Assembly: GCA_964389025.1 (NCBI GenBank) | Contig: CAYMCQ010000130.1 | Coordinates: 1-5,763, forward strand | Reading direction: 5' to 3' | Length of the DNA: 5,763 bases | DNA from: CAYMCQ01 sp964389025 | GTDB lineage: Bacteria; Verrucomicrobiota; Verrucomicrobiia; Limisphaerales; CAYMCQ01 | In this document: piece after piece, positions 4,287 to 5,763 of the stretch | How the letters are laid out: each line of letters starts with the position of its first letter | Position numbering within the stretch: the first letter of the stretch is position 1 | Notes under the pieces: model-generated | Seen by the model: only the letters and a program-made list of their open reading frames with translations | Told to the model about the DNA's origin: nothing | The model's database searches: none | Program-made: the position numbers and the translations under genes

Positions 4287-5693
4287 TTATTTTTTCACTT
4301 CGGCGGGAGGTTTGCCGATTTTGATTCTCTTCCCGTCTTCCAACTCGCGGCTGATGGCCTTGTAGCCGCCGGACACCACCTCTTGTCCGTCTTTCAATCC
4401 TTCGGTGATTTCCACGTAAGAATCATCGCTGATGCCGCGCTTGACCGGCAACATCTTGACGCGCTCACCTTCTACGATGAACACGACTTCAATCGGTTTC
4501 GGAGCTTCGCCGGGCTTTTTGTCGGGCTTGGAGGTGTTCGTTGCAGCGGAGGAAATGGAATTAGTGTCACCAACTCTATTGCCCGGTTGTTTCGCGTCAC
4601 TTTTTGCACCGGAAGATTTATCTGCCGACGGCGCTTTTGGCAGCCGCGTGGTGACGCTGGCGATGGGAACGGAGAGAACATTCGTGCGCGAGCGCGTTTC
4701 AATTTCCGCGCCGACCGACATTCCCGGCCGGAAGACTTCTTTTTCTTTGATGCGGATTTTTACTTCAAACTTGGTCGCTTCCTGCGATTGACCGCCACCA
4801 CCACCGCCGCCGCTGCCGGCACCCATAAATCCCGAACCTTTGGAGGAATTGGCAATTTCGGTGACGGTGCCGTTAAATTTGCGGTCGCGGTAGGCGTCCA
4901 CTTCGAGCCGCGCGATTTGTCCGACAGCCATCAGCACCACGTCCATTTCGCCGATGTCCACGCGCGCTTCCATTTCGTTCAAGTCGGCGAGCGTCATCAC
5001 TTCCGTGCCGGTCATCATGGCCGTGCCGACAACGCGCTCGCCGAGTTGCGAATTTAATCTGCTGACCGTGGCGTCGAGCGGTGCCACGATGACGGTCTTC
5101 GCCAAATCCTCCTTCGCGCGGGCGAGCGAGGCTTGCGACATGGCAACCTGGTTCGTCGCGCCGATGAGTCCGGCCCGGGCGATGTCGAGCGCGGTTTTGA
5201 ATTCGAAGTAGGCCGAATCCGAAATCAACTTGCGCTGAAACAATTCCTCGTTCCGTTTGAACTCCACTTCGGCGCGCGCCAGATTCGCCTCCGCCGTCGT
5301 CTGTCCGGAAAGGGCGGATTTGAACGAAGCTTCGGCCTGATTTTGATTCGCGAGGTATGTGTCCTGTTTGATTTTCAAAATCAAATCACCTTTCCTGACG
5401 CGCTGGCCTTCCTTGACGGGCAGCTCGATGATTTCGCCGCTGACTTCCGGGCTGATCTTCACCTGCAACACCGGCTGGATCTTTCCGTTGGCCACGACGA
5501 TTTCCGTGATGTTGCGCCGCGCAACTTTTTCGCTGTGGATGGTGATGACCGGTTCGCGCCTCATCAGAACCAGCGTCAGCGCGACTGAGATGAGAACCAG
5601 CGCGATGAAACCAAAGACGAAAAACTTTTTCCTCCGTTTGGATTTCTTGAGCGCCGGTTTGGAATCCGGTTGAAGAATTGGCGGTGAGTCCAT
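4287..5693 (-). CDS. MacA-like periplasmic adaptor subunit (HlyD/RND-type membrane fusion protein)
   Basis: This 468-residue protein should anchor in the inner membrane and bridge the ABC transporter to a TolC-like outer-membrane channel. Visible order: a basic KKSKRRKK stretch (16-23); one membrane helix (about 24-44); first half of a lipoyl/barrel-sandwich domain (about 65-108, with ISPEVSG and VKEGQRVRKGDLI); a coiled-coil hairpin rich in Ala, Glu and Arg (about 110-198); second lipoyl half (VIVAPLDATVSRLNSQLGERV, 201-221); a beta-barrel beginning near MTLADLNEMEARVDIGEMDV; and a membrane-proximal domain (about 400-460). Two inserts are unusual: a seven-Gly run (295-301) and a Ser/Lys/Pro/Asn-rich segment (about 351-400). 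The ATG at 5693 is the first start after an in-frame TAA 18 bases upstream, and I see no Shine-Dalgarno there. It is the first operon gene in the window; the ATPase follows after 11 bases. The family is clear, the substrate is not. Confidence 0.93.
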   Translation of the reverse strand: MDSPPILQPDSKPALKKSKRRKKFFVFGFIALVLISVALTLVLMRREPVITIHSEKVARRNITEIVVANGKIQPVLQVKISPEVSGEIIELPVKEGQRVRKGDLILKIKQDTYLANQNQAEASFKSALSGQTTAEANLARAEVEFKRNEELFQRKLISDSAYFEFKTALDIARAGLIGATNQVAMSQASLARAKEDLAKTVIVAPLDATVSRLNSQLGERVVGTAMMTGTEVMTLADLNEMEARVDIGEMDVVLMAVGQIARLEVDAYRDRKFNGTVTEIANSSKGSGFMGAGSGGGGGGGQSQEATKFEVKIRIKEKEVFRPGMSVGAEIETRSRTNVLSVPIASVTTRLPKAPSADKSSGAKSDAKQPGNRVGDTNSISSAATNTSKPDKKPGEAPKPIEVVFIVEGERVKMLPVKRGISDDSYVEITEGLKDGQEVVSGGYKAISRELEDGKRIKIGKPPAEVKK

Positions 5694-5763
5694 GAATTGG
5701 TGTATGAGTTAAGCTCTCGCCAGAGTGCCGGAGCGCACAGAAGTTGTCCAGCGATGAGGCCAA

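Noticed and set aside
4383..5057. 224-codon plus-strand ORF and neighbours (5133-5588) opposite the adaptor
   Set aside because: Same antisense effect of third-position GC bias; the adaptor reading frame explains the sequence fully.
5386..5763. 125-codon minus-strand ORF running off the right edge, overlapping the adaptor start
   Set aside because: Its C-terminal part is a shifted reading of the adaptor gene and gives Arg/Gln-rich sequence without family resemblance. Nothing suggests an upstream gene ending here.
5694..5763. Promoter upstream of the adaptor
   Set aside because: No convincing -35/-10 pair at proper spacing and no operator-like palindrome; only 70 bases are visible, so the promoter or a preceding operon gene may lie outside.

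Overview
The window carries one four-gene operon on the minus strand (right to left from 5693 to 938). It encodes a MacA-type periplasmic adaptor, a stand-alone MacB/LolD-type ABC ATPase and two different MacB/FtsX-type permeases. Downstream of the last stop codon, positions 1-937 hold no credible gene and are packed with interspersed palindromic repeats. The operon indicates a double-membraned (diderm) bacterium. The repeat vocabulary (GC-rich 'gcggcgg..ccgccgc' hairpins, 'ccgtgggt..acccacgg' hairpins, 'gcaaagacgcaaagg' modules, 'attaag' hexamer hairpins) resembles what I know from environmental Verrucomicrobiota of the Pedosphaera/Limisphaerales type. That assignment is recognition by memory, not a database match.

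Layout. 1-218 and 577-794 are two direct copies of one element (8 mismatches, no gaps). Each contains two related hairpins in inverted orientation, like a bacterial interspersed mosaic element. 219-530 is a chain of nine further short hairpins, two of which belong to a 30-bp inverted repeat (351-380 against 477-506). 533-560 and 821-916 are related 'gcaaag/ctttgc' modules. 938-2218 is permease B and 2211-3440 is permease A; they overlap by 8 bases. 3441-3582 is an intra-operon gap with a long imperfect hexamer-repeat hairpin. It can also be read as a 49-codon ORF with a good ribosome binding site, overlapping the neighbouring stop and start codons. 3583-4275 is the ATPase (GTG start), 4287-5693 the adaptor, and 5694-5763 a short upstream stretch with no recognisable signal.

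How the genes work together. The ATPase would pair with both permeases to form a probable heterodimeric inner-membrane complex, in contrast to the fused, homodimeric MacB of E. coli. The adaptor would link it to a TolC-like outer-membrane channel, which is not encoded here. The substrate cannot be read from the sequence. The operon is a recognised family. The least explained parts are the hairpin-rich DNA after it and the structured gap between the ATPase and permease A.
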